A stretch of 64,000 nucleotides of DNA from Amphritea atlantica (lineage in GTDB: Bacteria > Pseudomonadota > Gammaproteobacteria > Pseudomonadales > Balneatricaceae). Below the pieces are notes generated by a model. The model did no database searches, had not been told where the DNA came from, and worked only from the letters and a program-made list of their open reading frames with translations. Position 1 is the stretch's first letter. Each line of letters starts with the position of its first letter. The position numbers and the translations under genes are program-made. The stretch is from the NCBI RefSeq assembly GCF_018860855.1, contig NZ_JAHKQE010000041.1, positions 21,369 to 85,368 on the forward strand. Direction: 5' to 3'. Below are positions 16,773 to 25,221 of this stretch, piece by piece.

Positions 16773-17357
16773 AACAGGATTCTCCTGGGGTTGGTTATCT
16801 TGGTTAGGGTGAGGAACGATTTGGGCGCAAAGGGCTTCGAGATCTTGCATGCCATCGATGCCTGCACGATTGGTCAGCGCTGCGCTGTGAATGAAGAGGG
16901 GTTCGCCGGTGCGTTTGTCGTAGGGAAAAACGGCAGACAGAAAGCGGTATTCCTTGCCTTTGATATATTCGAGGGCGCGGGCGGTCCAGGTCGGCTTAAT
17001 CCATAAGCCAGAACCTTCCCGCCATTCCATATGCTCTTTAAACCAGCCGCCTGCGGGCGCAGGCTGACCGTTTTTATCGGCGTTGAGGGTTTGGTGCTCG
17101 TAATCAATAACCAGCTCGTTAGCGGCAGCTTGGGCAATTGAGATAAGGCGTTGTGCGATATCGGCGGTGAGCGTCCATTGGCCGCTGGGCACATCAAAGG
17201 GGCGGCCGTCGACGGCGCTGAACTGTCCGGCGGGTAGCAGCTGGCACCAACCCGCATCGGCGTCGTTTAGTTCAAACGACAGCGCAACAACGCCGAGATT
17301 AGCGGTGTGGGTGGCTGATAGTGCAGCAATTGAGTGAGGTAATTGATTCGTCTTCAT
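16224..17357 (-). CDS. Phage prohead protease I (Mu I type) with scaffold region
   Basis: A 377-aa protein. Residues about 1-185 form the Mu-I-type serine protease domain (AALSFELND-like opening, DYEHQTL near 85, FLSAVFPYDKRTGEP near 140, HSAALTNRAGIDGM near 157). From about residue 195 the chain is a helical scaffold region. The protease cleaves the scaffold and itself during capsid maturation. A nested start (16772) yields the scaffold alone. A promoter-like -10 (TAATCT) ends 6 nt before the ATG, so the mRNA may begin at the start codon; no Shine-Dalgarno is visible. Confidence 0.9.
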   Translation of the reverse strand: MKTNQLPHSIAALSATHTANLGVVALSFELNDADAGWCQLLPAGQFSAVDGRPFDVPSGQWTLTADIAQRLISIAQAAANELVIDYEHQTLNADKNGQPAPAGGWFKEHMEWREGSGLWIKPTWTARALEYIKGKEYRFLSAVFPYDKRTGEPLFIHSAALTNRAGIDGMQDLEALCAQIVPHPNQDNQPQENPVMNEAMRKLLAKLGIELKEGDQLTDEQGTAALSALDAMAKKAANSDTLTTEVAALKAKDSDIDLSKYVPAATYNALVTQMAVLKAGSDEASLEQLLKDAKTEGKVLAAEEDYLTQFGEQQGVAALKAMLDSRPSLVALKAQQTDGKKPAPQKDDELTPEDLAVLSATGLDKDVFLKSKQELNQ

Positions 17358-17377
17358 GCCGCCAGATTAGCGGCATG
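17355..17377 (-). promoter_or_regulatory. Stem-loop containing the protease I start codon
   Basis: Minus strand CATGCCGC - TAATCTG - GCGGCATG, a perfect 8-bp stem. The 3' arm contains the ATG of protease I and the loop is the putative -10 hexamer. Read-through RNA would fold and hide the start codon; RNA begun from the local promoter would lack the 5' arm. Confidence 0.5.
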
Positions 17378-17407
17378 GAGGGGGTAGTGGGTTTAACCTT
17401 CGTTAGA
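17364..17407 (-). promoter_or_regulatory. Predicted late promoter for protease I (P-I like)
   Basis: On the plus strand GTTTAA (17391-17396), five bases, GTTAGA (17402-17407): a direct repeat with an 11-bp period. On the minus strand the -10 hexamer TAATCT (17369-17364) lies 21 nt downstream of the box. The same box, spacing and hexamer occur before the endolysin gene. This is the layout of Mu C-activated promoters, where the activator replaces a -35. Predicted transcript start is about 17357. Confidence 0.65.
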
Positions 17408-17457
17408 TGTTTTATCGTAAAAAGCCAGACTGCAATTATGCCCTGCAAAACAGATAC

Positions 17458-18774
17458 CTATATCTGCATTGTTAGTAAGCCTGCTAATACAGAAGATCTT
17501 ATTGAAACTCTGCTTTTCTTAACCTTGTCTCCAAGATCTCCTGCAAGTCCTGTAGGGACATGCCTAGGATCAGCAAAACAGAAGAAGAGCTCCATCATAG
17601 CATCATAATCTTCATCTTTAGTTACTAGGTGTGAATATTTGAAGAACGTATCGATCTCATTGCGAGTAATTTGATCATAATAAACCCGTTGAAGAAGAGT
17701 CCTATCCTTCAAGAATATTACAGCGATACAACAACAAACAGCTGGAATTTCAGACAATCTGAATGAGGTTGTTTTAGACATAATAGCTATTACAACAGCA
17801 ATTTTTTCAATGTCTCTTAGAGATAAATCGATGTGTCGGTGTAGCAGCCGGATATAAAATGCTATTTTATTGCTTCCAATCAATTCCACTTCACTTGCAT
17901 GTATTATGTTCTCTAGCGCAAAGTGTTCGATTTCTGTGTCTGTCACATCGTAAGCTTCCCCTTTAGGAAGAGAAAAAGACAGATCATAAAATTTTCTTAG
18001 GTACGCCCCTGCATTCACGCCACTGCCATACCTGACCTTGACCGATTCATTCATCTGCTCTGAATTATTTACAAGCACAAAGGCAACGGATTTAGCAGTA
18101 AAAAGATGCTTAATCACCTCTAAAAGCTCTAGTGCAAAAGAGGGCCTACACCGATCTAACTCATCGACAATGATAACTAGTGGTTTTTTATCACCAGCTA
18201 AAGAGTTGGATAATAGTGTAAGCGTTTCACTCAGGTCATTGATTTCATCCTTTCTGGTTTGATAGCTTTCAAGGGAATCAGAAATAAATAAATCAGTAGC
18301 TTTGGACATTTCATCTGAAATATTAGCTTCCAAATTATCCATGGCTTTACTATCAAACATACCACCAGTCAGCACTTGTAGAGCGGTTTTCGACGCACCT
18401 TTTAACAGAGCGCCGCCAACAGCTTTGATATTGTCTTTTAAGCTTGTAAGTAATTCATCATCGTTTACTAATTTTTCCTTAGCAAAAGCATAGATTTCAG
18501 ATGCCAGAAACAAAAAAGCATCACTATGAAAGTCTCCTTTGTATGCATCGATATAGATGTGAGGTACTGATACACTTGCCTCTTTTAATTCATTACACCA
18601 TTTATAGATAAAGCTGGTTTTTCCATCACCCCACTGGGCTTCTAAAGAAATAACGAGTGGATCTGAACTACTGCAAATGATCTTAGTTAAAGTATTTGCA
18701 AAATTCTTCCTCTGGAAGATATCCTCTTTCTGGAAGGTTGCTTTCGGATTTGGCGGTTGAATTTTTAAGTGCAT
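17458..18774 (-). CDS. KAP-family P-loop NTPase (cargo)
   Basis: A 438-aa protein; the ATG at 18774 with AAGGGA upstream is preferred over a start at 18813. Walker A is AQWGDGKTS (about 46-54) and Walker B is VIIVDELDRCRP (about 200-211), the signature of KAP NTPases. A weakly hydrophobic stretch GGALLKGASKTALQVL (about 120-135) may touch the membrane. KAP proteins include PifA of plasmid F, which excludes phage T7, so an exclusion or defence role is plausible. It is inserted between gpG and protease I, where Mu has no such gene, is more AT-rich than the flanking structural genes, and has its own promoter-like box. Confidence 0.85.
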   Translation of the reverse strand: MHLKIQPPNPKATFQKEDIFQRKNFANTLTKIICSSSDPLVISLEAQWGDGKTSFIYKWCNELKEASVSVPHIYIDAYKGDFHSDAFLFLASEIYAFAKEKLVNDDELLTSLKDNIKAVGGALLKGASKTALQVLTGGMFDSKAMDNLEANISDEMSKATDLFISDSLESYQTRKDEINDLSETLTLLSNSLAGDKKPLVIIVDELDRCRPSFALELLEVIKHLFTAKSVAFVLVNNSEQMNESVKVRYGSGVNAGAYLRKFYDLSFSLPKGEAYDVTDTEIEHFALENIIHASEVELIGSNKIAFYIRLLHRHIDLSLRDIEKIAVVIAIMSKTTSFRLSEIPAVCCCIAVIFLKDRTLLQRVYYDQITRNEIDTFFKYSHLVTKDEDYDAMMELFFCFADPRHVPTGLAGDLGDKVKKSRVSIRSSVLAGLLTMQI

Positions 18775-18827
18775 GAGTATTCCCTTACGATAAATTCTTC
18801 TATTCGACATCAAATATAATTATTTTG

Positions 18828-18875
18828 ACTATAGCAAGTTATTAACCTCCCCCTAGGCGTTAGACCCGCGTTAGA
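18828..18875 (-). promoter_or_regulatory. Candidate promoter of the KAP gene with related activator box
   Basis: The plus strand has GTTAGA (18859-18864), five bases, GTTAGA (18870-18875), the same 11-bp-period repeat as at the two late promoters. A minus-strand TATAGT (18833-18828) could be the -10, but it lies 25 nt from the box instead of 21. The predicted leader is about 47 nt. The match is good for the box and weaker for the promoter geometry. Confidence 0.45.
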
Positions 18876-18958
18876 AACAACATATCAATTTTCCACGCCC
18901 CATCATAGCCCATAGCCGTTGCAATCCCTTACAGCGCGGCTAAGGCGCTCGGCCCACC

Positions 18959-19426
18959 TTAGATATCACCCGCTAAATACTCGTTTAGAATATCGACCAC
19001 TTCCGCCTCGTCATCGTCACTGAGCCCTAGGTATGGGCGCGCATCGATATTACGATCATCATCGCCGAATTGATGAGTGGCGGCGTAGGCTTCTGTGCCT
19101 GGGCCGGTGCTGACCCCCGCTTGATCGGCAGACCAGAAGGGGTAGATGGTATCGCGTAGGTGCAGACTCAGACCATGCAGGATCTTATCTGTCGGAGTGC
19201 TCTTGGCCACCTTACGTTTTAAAGTGGTGGCGGTGAGTGGTGCCCAGGCATTACCGTCGGGGTCTTCTTCATTATCGAAGTGGTCACGGGTTCGCTCTTC
19301 TAGGAAGGTGGCGATCTCCATCATGGCTGGCTTGGGGTCATCTACTTTGGTTAACAGCTTGTCTAGCAGATCTGCCACGGGCTGACTGTCATAGTCGATG
19401 CTGATAATGTCTTGAGTTCCGGCCAT
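18959..19426 (-). CDS. Phage virion morphogenesis protein (Mu gpG type)
   Basis: A 155-aa protein with MMEIATFLEERTRDHF, DPDGNAWAPLTATTLKRK and ILHGLSLHLRDTI, blocks conserved in gpG/tail-completion proteins of transposable phages. The C-terminus has TEAYAATHQFGDDD and a final helix. It acts in head-tail joining or tail completion. Its start overlaps the stop of the gpF gene by one base; the KAP cargo gene lies downstream. Confidence 0.88.
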   Translation of the reverse strand: MAGTQDIISIDYDSQPVADLLDKLLTKVDDPKPAMMEIATFLEERTRDHFDNEEDPDGNAWAPLTATTLKRKVAKSTPTDKILHGLSLHLRDTIYPFWSADQAGVSTGPGTEAYAATHQFGDDDRNIDARPYLGLSDDDEAEVVDILNEYLAGDI

Positions 19427-20670
19427 TAGTGTTCGTCTCGCTGATATAGCAACACGCCTTGCCGCAGCTGTTTTAAAAGGGGGTCGTTGCTTTGTGGCCC
19501 TAGCTTAGGTGTTAGTGCTATTTGGCCCGTCCACAATCCCTGACCGTGCTCAAAAGTGCTGACGCCTTGTGTCGCTTGTTCACCGCTTATCACCCAACAC
19601 TTAATATAACGGCGCTTTAAACGATATTTGCCTGCTCTGGCGTGGTCGGGTTCTAAAATCGACCAGATCTCGTCCGGCTCGATTAGCGCCCGCGCTAGCA
19701 GCTTTATATGTCGACGGTAGTCATTATTCTTGGGTATGGCGTATTGGCCGTCAGCCTTCCTAAACAGATAGTCATTAATCACCAGCGGCTCCCCCAATAC
19801 ATCACGAAACACTCGTTCAGTGCCGCCAAATTCGCCCAAAAATGCCTGAACATATTGTGCATCGGTCAGCCCTTCAGGCATCACAGACTCTGCTAACACA
19901 GCCGTTGCCGGAGGCAGTGGCGGTTTAGCCACGGGGCCAATCGGCACCGGCTTTATCGTCGCGGGCCATTGTTCTTGTACTTGAGGCGTAGCTTGCCTAA
20001 GCCAGCTTTTACCCGGCGTGTGCTCAAAGCCGGGGTCAATACCTAAAGGGATCTGCCGTACTTCGCCGGTGCGCTTATCTAAATGTTCTTTATATTGGTC
20101 GATGGGGGCCGTATCTGGCCCAGCCTTACCCATTCGACGCATGGCTCGTTCAGACTTAGGAAATTTCTTACACTTGCAGCCGTAGCCGTTCGACGGGCTA
20201 TGCGCACCCCAGAAAGGATCGTCGGACGCTAACACCAGATGATCCCAGGCTTTATGCTGCGGCCTGAAGTTCTCGGCCCCCGAGTGACGATACTCCATAT
20301 AGGGGAACAGTTTTTTAAACCCCGGCTCTTCCGCCAGGGCTTCGCGCCCGGCGTTGTAGGCTTGGCGAATATTGGTCTCATAGATCAAACGTGAGCGCCA
20401 ACCTCGGCTGCCGTTATAATCCCAGCCATGCTTTTCAACGATGGTGTCAAAGCGTTTTTGAAAGTCGCGAAGGGTTTCACCGTCGTTAATTGCGGCCTGA
20501 ACGCCCGTTAGAAAGTCTTCAACAATGGCGGTCTTTTTGGCACCTGCCACCATAAAGGCGTGATCATGTTGCTGGCCGTAAACGTCGGCCCAGCCGCTAG
20601 TGGGCAGGGGCACCTTCTGCTGCAGATAATCGATCGCCTCTTTAAAAGGCTTGCTGCCGTAGGCGGGCAT
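19426..20670 (-). CDS. Head morphogenesis protein gpF with C-terminal PBECR-like nuclease domain
   Basis: A 414-aa protein. Residues about 1-220 form the Mu gpF/SPP1 gp7 minor head domain (KPFKEAIDYLQQKVPLPT, IYETNIRQAYNAGREAL, PYMEYRHSGAENFRPQHKAWDHLVL, GYGCKCKKFP). Residues about 260-414 resemble the phage PBECR nuclease-fold domains, with DVLGEPLVINDYLFR, YRRHIKLLARALIEPDEIW and KRRYIKCWVI. Such domains are toxin-like RNase folds carried on virion proteins. The gpF part is secure; the nuclease assignment is by pattern, and activity is unproven. Confidence 0.85.
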   Translation of the reverse strand: MPAYGSKPFKEAIDYLQQKVPLPTSGWADVYGQQHDHAFMVAGAKKTAIVEDFLTGVQAAINDGETLRDFQKRFDTIVEKHGWDYNGSRGWRSRLIYETNIRQAYNAGREALAEEPGFKKLFPYMEYRHSGAENFRPQHKAWDHLVLASDDPFWGAHSPSNGYGCKCKKFPKSERAMRRMGKAGPDTAPIDQYKEHLDKRTGEVRQIPLGIDPGFEHTPGKSWLRQATPQVQEQWPATIKPVPIGPVAKPPLPPATAVLAESVMPEGLTDAQYVQAFLGEFGGTERVFRDVLGEPLVINDYLFRKADGQYAIPKNNDYRRHIKLLARALIEPDEIWSILEPDHARAGKYRLKRRYIKCWVISGEQATQGVSTFEHGQGLWTGQIALTPKLGPQSNDPLLKQLRQGVLLYQRDEH

Positions 20671-22253
20671 TATTCGGCATCCTGCAATAGTTCATAACGG
20701 CCCGCCAGCGCGGCGACGGTGAGCGCCTGACTCATTACCTCAGTCAGGTCGGCGTTATCCAGTTGTAGCGCCATCAGCTGTTCGCGCAGCTGCGTTAGGC
20801 TGTCGGCGTTGTCGACCAGCTGGCGCAGCGTATCTAACAGGTCGTCGGTGTGCTGGTCGGCCTGAGCTTGCACGTTATCAACCAGCGTATCGATCTCATC
20901 GTTGCTTGAGGGCTCTGCTTTTAGTGCGGCGAGCGCGACCTCTTCAGCACCTTGCGCTTGCGCCCCTAACGCTGGCCCGGCGCTTTGAGATAGCTGCAAC
21001 ACCTCTTCGCCTTCACTGGGTTGCGGAATTTTGGTCTTTTCATAGACCCAGCTTGTGGGGATTTTCATACCTAGAGAAACCAACCCGCTTAATGGCTGGG
21101 CGAACTGCTGCAGATCTTCCGGCTCGTTTAGATCGAACTCAAGCCGAGGAATACGGCGGGGGTTACGGAACGAGGTGCCGTTAAGCACATACATCGGGTA
21201 GACGACATCACGAGTGAGGGTAGCCGCCAGTGACTTCAAATCGGCATCGCGGATCTCTTGGCGCACTTCGTTATGCACATTACCTAGCGCGTTGGTTGAG
21301 CTTTTACCGTCGGCCTGACTGGTAAGCGTACCGCCTAATATCGCTTTAGATTGGCTCTTTTCGCACCAGGCTATCATTGCCATGAACGGATCACTGGCCC
21401 CATCGGCGGCTTTCTCAAACTCAATTTCCATCCCTTTAGGGATGATGCCACCGGCGTTATGGCCGATGCTCATGACCGCCCGCAACAGGGTGAGCTTTTC
21501 CCGTTCGCTGGCCCCTTCGGGGTATTTACCTAATCGCAACGGTAAGCCGTAGATCTCTAAGAACTCGGCGAGATCGCGCACAGAATAGTTTTTAAATAGA
21601 AACGGCCATGCCAAAACACGCACTAAACCCCGGCGCGCCAGATAGCCAGATTTAGCCTTTGCCTGATGGCTTATCCAACCGAACGGGCGTAGCGGCTCGC
21701 CCTCATAACTACCGTCGCGCAACGTCAGCTGATCGCGCTGATTGGGGTTAACCTGAAACCAGCTCGGGTCGCGCCATTCAACATCAGCAATAAAGTGGGT
21801 TTTATCTTCAAATGCCCAGGATAGCTCAAGATTAGAAAAACTTTTAAGGATGGCATCGCCGCAATCAAAAATAGCCTCATCCAGCCAAGTGGCCGAACGC
21901 AGCTGCTCTTCGATCATTTCAGCATCGCGCTGTTCGGCGGCGCTGGCGTTGGCTGGTGGGATAATATTCCAGTCTGGCCCCTGCATGGCTAAGCGACGCT
22001 TGCCGAGTTCGCTTTGTACGTGCGCGTCTTTCTCTTCGATATCTTCGGCCAGCTCGCATTGACGAATCAGGTTACCTTGCTCTGCCTCGCGCATAATGGT
22101 GGCCAGCTTGGCGGGGGTTAGCCCGCTAGAGGGGTGATCGCCATAGTGCCGGTGCAGCTGCGCTAACTTAGCATCGGCACTGGTTTGCGGCTCGACAAGA
22201 TCGGACAGACTAAAGGGCTGCCCGTTAATATCAACAATGGAGGATTTAGCCAT
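20670..22253 (-). CDS. Portal protein, DUF935 (Mu gp29 type)
   Basis: A 527-aa DUF935 portal. Characteristic blocks are LRAVMSIGHNAGGIIPKGMEIEF (split by family variation), GGTLTSQADGKSSTNALG and VHNEVRQEIRDADLKSLAATL. The portal forms the dodecameric DNA gateway of the head. It overlaps the terminase stop by one base, and its C-terminal 100 residues are acidic and helical, as usual. The gene looks intact. Confidence 0.92.
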   Translation of the reverse strand: MAKSSIVDINGQPFSLSDLVEPQTSADAKLAQLHRHYGDHPSSGLTPAKLATIMREAEQGNLIRQCELAEDIEEKDAHVQSELGKRRLAMQGPDWNIIPPANASAAEQRDAEMIEEQLRSATWLDEAIFDCGDAILKSFSNLELSWAFEDKTHFIADVEWRDPSWFQVNPNQRDQLTLRDGSYEGEPLRPFGWISHQAKAKSGYLARRGLVRVLAWPFLFKNYSVRDLAEFLEIYGLPLRLGKYPEGASEREKLTLLRAVMSIGHNAGGIIPKGMEIEFEKAADGASDPFMAMIAWCEKSQSKAILGGTLTSQADGKSSTNALGNVHNEVRQEIRDADLKSLAATLTRDVVYPMYVLNGTSFRNPRRIPRLEFDLNEPEDLQQFAQPLSGLVSLGMKIPTSWVYEKTKIPQPSEGEEVLQLSQSAGPALGAQAQGAEEVALAALKAEPSSNDEIDTLVDNVQAQADQHTDDLLDTLRQLVDNADSLTQLREQLMALQLDNADLTEVMSQALTVAALAGRYELLQDAE

Positions 22254-23845
22254 TACCAGGCTCCTTGTTCTGAAATACGGGGATAATCATTGTCGTCATC
22301 ATCGGCACCGCCCCACGGGTCGGATTTACCGGGCAGCGGGGTAAAATCGATGCTGCCGCCTTCCATCCAACTAGCGCGGATCGCCATGGCTAAAGCCACC
22401 GCAAAATCGCCGTGGCGCTGTTGGCCATCGCTGCCGGTACCGCTGCCTTTCTCTATTTGAGGAATGCCGTTTTTAACCTGGATCTTATTCATATCCGATT
22501 GGATATCTTCGTGCCGAGGGATCTCTAAATTGCCGTCTTCAAATTCGGCTTTCAGTTTGGGCATCCATTCGCGATACCACGGCTGATTTAGCATCACGGC
22601 ATCGACAATCTCTGTACCCCATTTAAGCCGAGCGGCTTCGGCGAGATAGCCGCCGTTACCGGTGGCATCGAATGCGGCGGCGGTAAATCGGGGCAAACGG
22701 GTGAGCAGGTAAAAGAGCACCGCGCGCTGGGTTTCATAGGGGGCGTTTGATAGTTCGACAACGAACGGCACCCGCTTGGTGAGATCTGGCCGGATGGTTA
22801 ACGGGCAAAAGACGGACAAATCGCCTTTGCGGGCGAAGTCTTCCCCGAAAACGTGTCGATAGTTGCTGTTGAGCTTATCGAGCAACGGCTGTAATCCGTT
22901 TTCACACCATTCGGTAATGAGGCGGGTGCGCTCGCCTTCGGGCTTTAATTCAAAGTCTTTGGGGGCGGTCCAGCGAATGATGGGGATAGAACGGTCGGAT
23001 ACCATCGCCCGTTCAACCAGGGTGCGTTTGATATAGATACCGCTACCGGCTTTGGGCACGCAATAATATTCTTCTAGGGCGTCTTCTTCAGTAGCAGTGT
23101 CTTTTAATAGACCGGCTTTCCACTCATCCTCGGCGGTTTGACTCCACTCTTTGCGGGTTATTTGGCATATCCGCTGATAAAGCCCTTCGCGGCAGGCGTC
23201 GTCTAACGTGATGGTGTGCACGCTATAACGCTTTTTACCCGCTCGACTATCAATAATCAGCTGATTGAAGAGGTTTTCAATACCGTTGTGGGTGCTGATG
23301 ATGCGTACTTTACTGCCCCACATGGTGAGAGCAAGCGCGGCTTTTAATAGCTCGGCTAGGCGCTCATGGAAAGCGGCCTCATCAATGGTGACGTTGCCCT
23401 GCATACCCCGCAGGTTAGATGGGTTACTGGAGAGCGCCTGTATTTTGAAACCACTGGCGAAGTAGATGGTGAAGGTAAGAATCTCTTTGCCGTCTTTACC
23501 ATCTTCAATAAACAGCTCTTCTTGGATATCCCCGGCGGCTTTATCAAACGCGCGCGCCCACATGGCGGCAGCTTCGATGAATTCCCGCGCCATCTCTTTA
23601 TTCGAGCCAACATAAAAGTGGTTACAACCGCCTTCTGGTTTGGCGGTGGCGGCGCACAGTGTGGCGTCGGCGGCCTCCGCCCAGGTGAGGCCGGTTCGCC
23701 GTGACTTCTCGGCAATCTTGAGCATCGACTCATCGGCGATCCAGCGTTTCTGATAGCCCAGTAATACCGCTGAGGCATCAAATTGCTGTAACGTCTGAAA
23801 GTCGCTTTCGGCGATAGCACCGAGGGGTTGCTGGTGAATGCTCAT
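22253..23845 (-). CDS. Terminase large subunit (Mu gp28 type)
   Basis: A 530-aa packaging motor. The ATPase half has a Walker A variant KSRRTGLTWAEA (about 47-58) and Walker B VTIDEAAF (about 151-158). The nuclease half has FGEDFARKGDLSVF (about 330-343) and AFDATGNGGYLAEA (about 395-408), with acidic metal-binding residues. It pumps DNA into the prohead and makes the headful cut. Small terminase DUF3486 lies directly upstream, overlapping by one base. Confidence 0.93.
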   Translation of the reverse strand: MSIHQQPLGAIAESDFQTLQQFDASAVLLGYQKRWIADESMLKIAEKSRRTGLTWAEAADATLCAATAKPEGGCNHFYVGSNKEMAREFIEAAAMWARAFDKAAGDIQEELFIEDGKDGKEILTFTIYFASGFKIQALSSNPSNLRGMQGNVTIDEAAFHERLAELLKAALALTMWGSKVRIISTHNGIENLFNQLIIDSRAGKKRYSVHTITLDDACREGLYQRICQITRKEWSQTAEDEWKAGLLKDTATEEDALEEYYCVPKAGSGIYIKRTLVERAMVSDRSIPIIRWTAPKDFELKPEGERTRLITEWCENGLQPLLDKLNSNYRHVFGEDFARKGDLSVFCPLTIRPDLTKRVPFVVELSNAPYETQRAVLFYLLTRLPRFTAAAFDATGNGGYLAEAARLKWGTEIVDAVMLNQPWYREWMPKLKAEFEDGNLEIPRHEDIQSDMNKIQVKNGIPQIEKGSGTGSDGQQRHGDFAVALAMAIRASWMEGGSIDFTPLPGKSDPWGGADDDDNDYPRISEQGAW

Positions 23846-24396
23846 TAGGCGATCCCTAGAATCTGATCTTTAATCGCTTTCACACCCTCGCGGGTTAGCC
23901 CCTGTTGCTTAGCAACCGCATCGATGGCATCGGCCGCCTCTTCGGTGGCGCGCTTGCGGATCTCTTGCTCGCGTTTTTCGTTAACGCTGGCGGCTTGTTC
24001 TAGGTGCTTAATGGCTAGCGACAGCTCTTTGAGCATTTTCGGCGGCACCGGCTCTTCACCTTCACTGAGAGCGAGGGAGGTTTCAAAGGCCATGGTGCGG
24101 GTGAATTCATTTAGCAGCTTGCCGACTTGCCCCTGGGGTTGGTTGCCGAGTTTACCTATCCACATGTCAGCGATCTCGCGGGACTGGCGCATCTTGGCTC
24201 CGATCGCGTCCATGCGCATGCTGTAACGGTTAACCGCCGATTTACTGACCCGCTGTTCAATCCCTTCAGCGGCGAGCAGTTCGTTGACCCGTTGCGCCGT
24301 TTCGACTTGGCCGACGGCGGGGTCGCGCAATAAAGCGTGCAGGGCATCACGGATTTCGGCGGGTAGTCGGTCTATTGAGGATTTACGCGCCATCAT
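23845..24396 (-). CDS. Terminase small subunit-like protein, DUF3486 (Mu gp27 type)
   Basis: A 183-aa DUF3486 protein. The opening KSSIDRLPAEIRDALHALLRD and the HTH-like GIEQRVSKSAVNRYSMRM are diagnostic, followed by a long charged coiled coil. In transposable phages it is the DNA-recognition partner of the large terminase. The preferred start is the ATG at 24396, which overlaps the preceding gene by one base. Confidence 0.88.
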   Translation of the reverse strand: MMARKSSIDRLPAEIRDALHALLRDPAVGQVETAQRVNELLAAEGIEQRVSKSAVNRYSMRMDAIGAKMRQSREIADMWIGKLGNQPQGQVGKLLNEFTRTMAFETSLALSEGEEPVPPKMLKELSLAIKHLEQAASVNEKREQEIRKRATEEAADAIDAVAKQQGLTREGVKAIKDQILGIA

Positions 24397-24692
24397 TAGG
24401 CTCCCGGTCCTGGGCGCTTGACGCCCGGTACCACGGCGCGCCCTTGGGCGACATCGAGGCCGCGTTGGGTGAGGGTGACTACTTGAACGCTGTTTAGCTC
24501 TTCATAGCTAACGAGATCTTGCTCGGTTAACCAGGCTATTTCTGAATGAAGCTTGTCGCGGCTGATACTGTGGCCGTACATTCCTAGCCCTTGTTGTAGA
24601 ATGCTGCTGTTGATTTTGTAATCGGTGTCTTCGGCTAACAGTCGCAGCAATACCAGCCGCCGGTCTTCTTGTTCAAACTTGGCAAATGGCAT
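24396..24692 (-). CDS. Small winged-helix protein, VpaChn25_0724 family
   Basis: A 98-aa protein with FEQEDRRLVLLRLLAEDTDYKIN and ISRDKLHSEIAWLTEQDLV, a winged-helix pattern as in the ArsR-like small proteins of Mu-like phages. It is always found between DUF2730 and DUF3486 genes. The C-terminal tail GVKRPGPGA is conserved too. Function is unknown; DNA binding at packaging is possible. Confidence 0.8.
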   Translation of the reverse strand: MPFAKFEQEDRRLVLLRLLAEDTDYKINSSILQQGLGMYGHSISRDKLHSEIAWLTEQDLVSYEELNSVQVVTLTQRGLDVAQGRAVVPGVKRPGPGA

Positions 24693-24695
24693 GGT

Positions 24696-25007
24696 TTACC
24701 CCTTGTTATTCATTAGGTAATCGTGAATTCGATCGACAGTGTTGGTTACCCTGTCGAGCTTGCTATCGAGTGCTGAATATTGAGATTGCAGCTTGGCGAT
24801 ATCTTCATGGGTGGGCGCGTGTTTTAGGTTCTCTTCGGCGGACAGTACGCGCCGCTCTAGTTCATCTTGGCGGTCATCTAGCGCTTTAATATCGCTGCGG
24901 TTTTGGTTGCGGCCGGTGCGAATCCAAACCGCCACGCCGATGCTGATGGTGACAATCCATTGCATAACGTCGAGCCAAAATTTGGCGGCGTCCCAGTTAA
25001 CGTCCAT
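24696..25007 (-). CDS. DUF2730 membrane coiled-coil protein
   Basis: A 103-aa protein with one N-terminal membrane segment (about residues 12-30, VMQWIVTISIGVAVWI) followed by a coiled coil of about 60 residues. This is DUF2730, encoded in the lysis-packaging interval of Mu-like phages. Topology and place suggest a spanin-like or holin-accessory role, but that is inference. It overlaps the DksA-type gene by 11 nt. Confidence 0.8.
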   Translation of the reverse strand: MDVNWDAAKFWLDVMQWIVTISIGVAVWIRTGRNQNRSDIKALDDRQDELERRVLSAEENLKHAPTHEDIAKLQSQYSALDSKLDRVTNTVDRIHDYLMNNKG

Positions 25008-25221
25008 GTTTTTGTTCCTCTATTAGCTGGCAATGAACGCAGCGGGCGGCATTAGGTTTGGCGGCTAATCGGGCGTGAGCGATAGGGCTGTCACAATCGA
25101 TACAAATAATTCGGCCGTCTAGTGTTTGCTGTTCGGGTTCGGTGCGCTGCAGGGCGTTATCTAGCGCCGCTTGGCGATGCCGTATTTCCAGCTCTTTGGC
25201 TTCATCGAGAATATCGGGCAC
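24997..25221 (-). CDS. TraR/DksA-type zinc-finger protein
   Basis: A 74-aa protein with an N-terminal helical segment (MPDILDEAKELEIRHRQAAL) and a C4 zinc finger CIDC...CVHC (about residues 40-63). This is the short TraR/DksA family typical of phage lysis-packaging clusters. TraR proteins bind RNA polymerase through its secondary channel and change promoter choice, so the protein may tune host transcription late in infection. It overlaps the holin stop by one base. Confidence 0.85.
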   Translation of the reverse strand: MPDILDEAKELEIRHRQAALDNALQRTEPEQQTLDGRIICIDCDSPIAHARLAAKPNAARCVHCQLIEEQKHGR

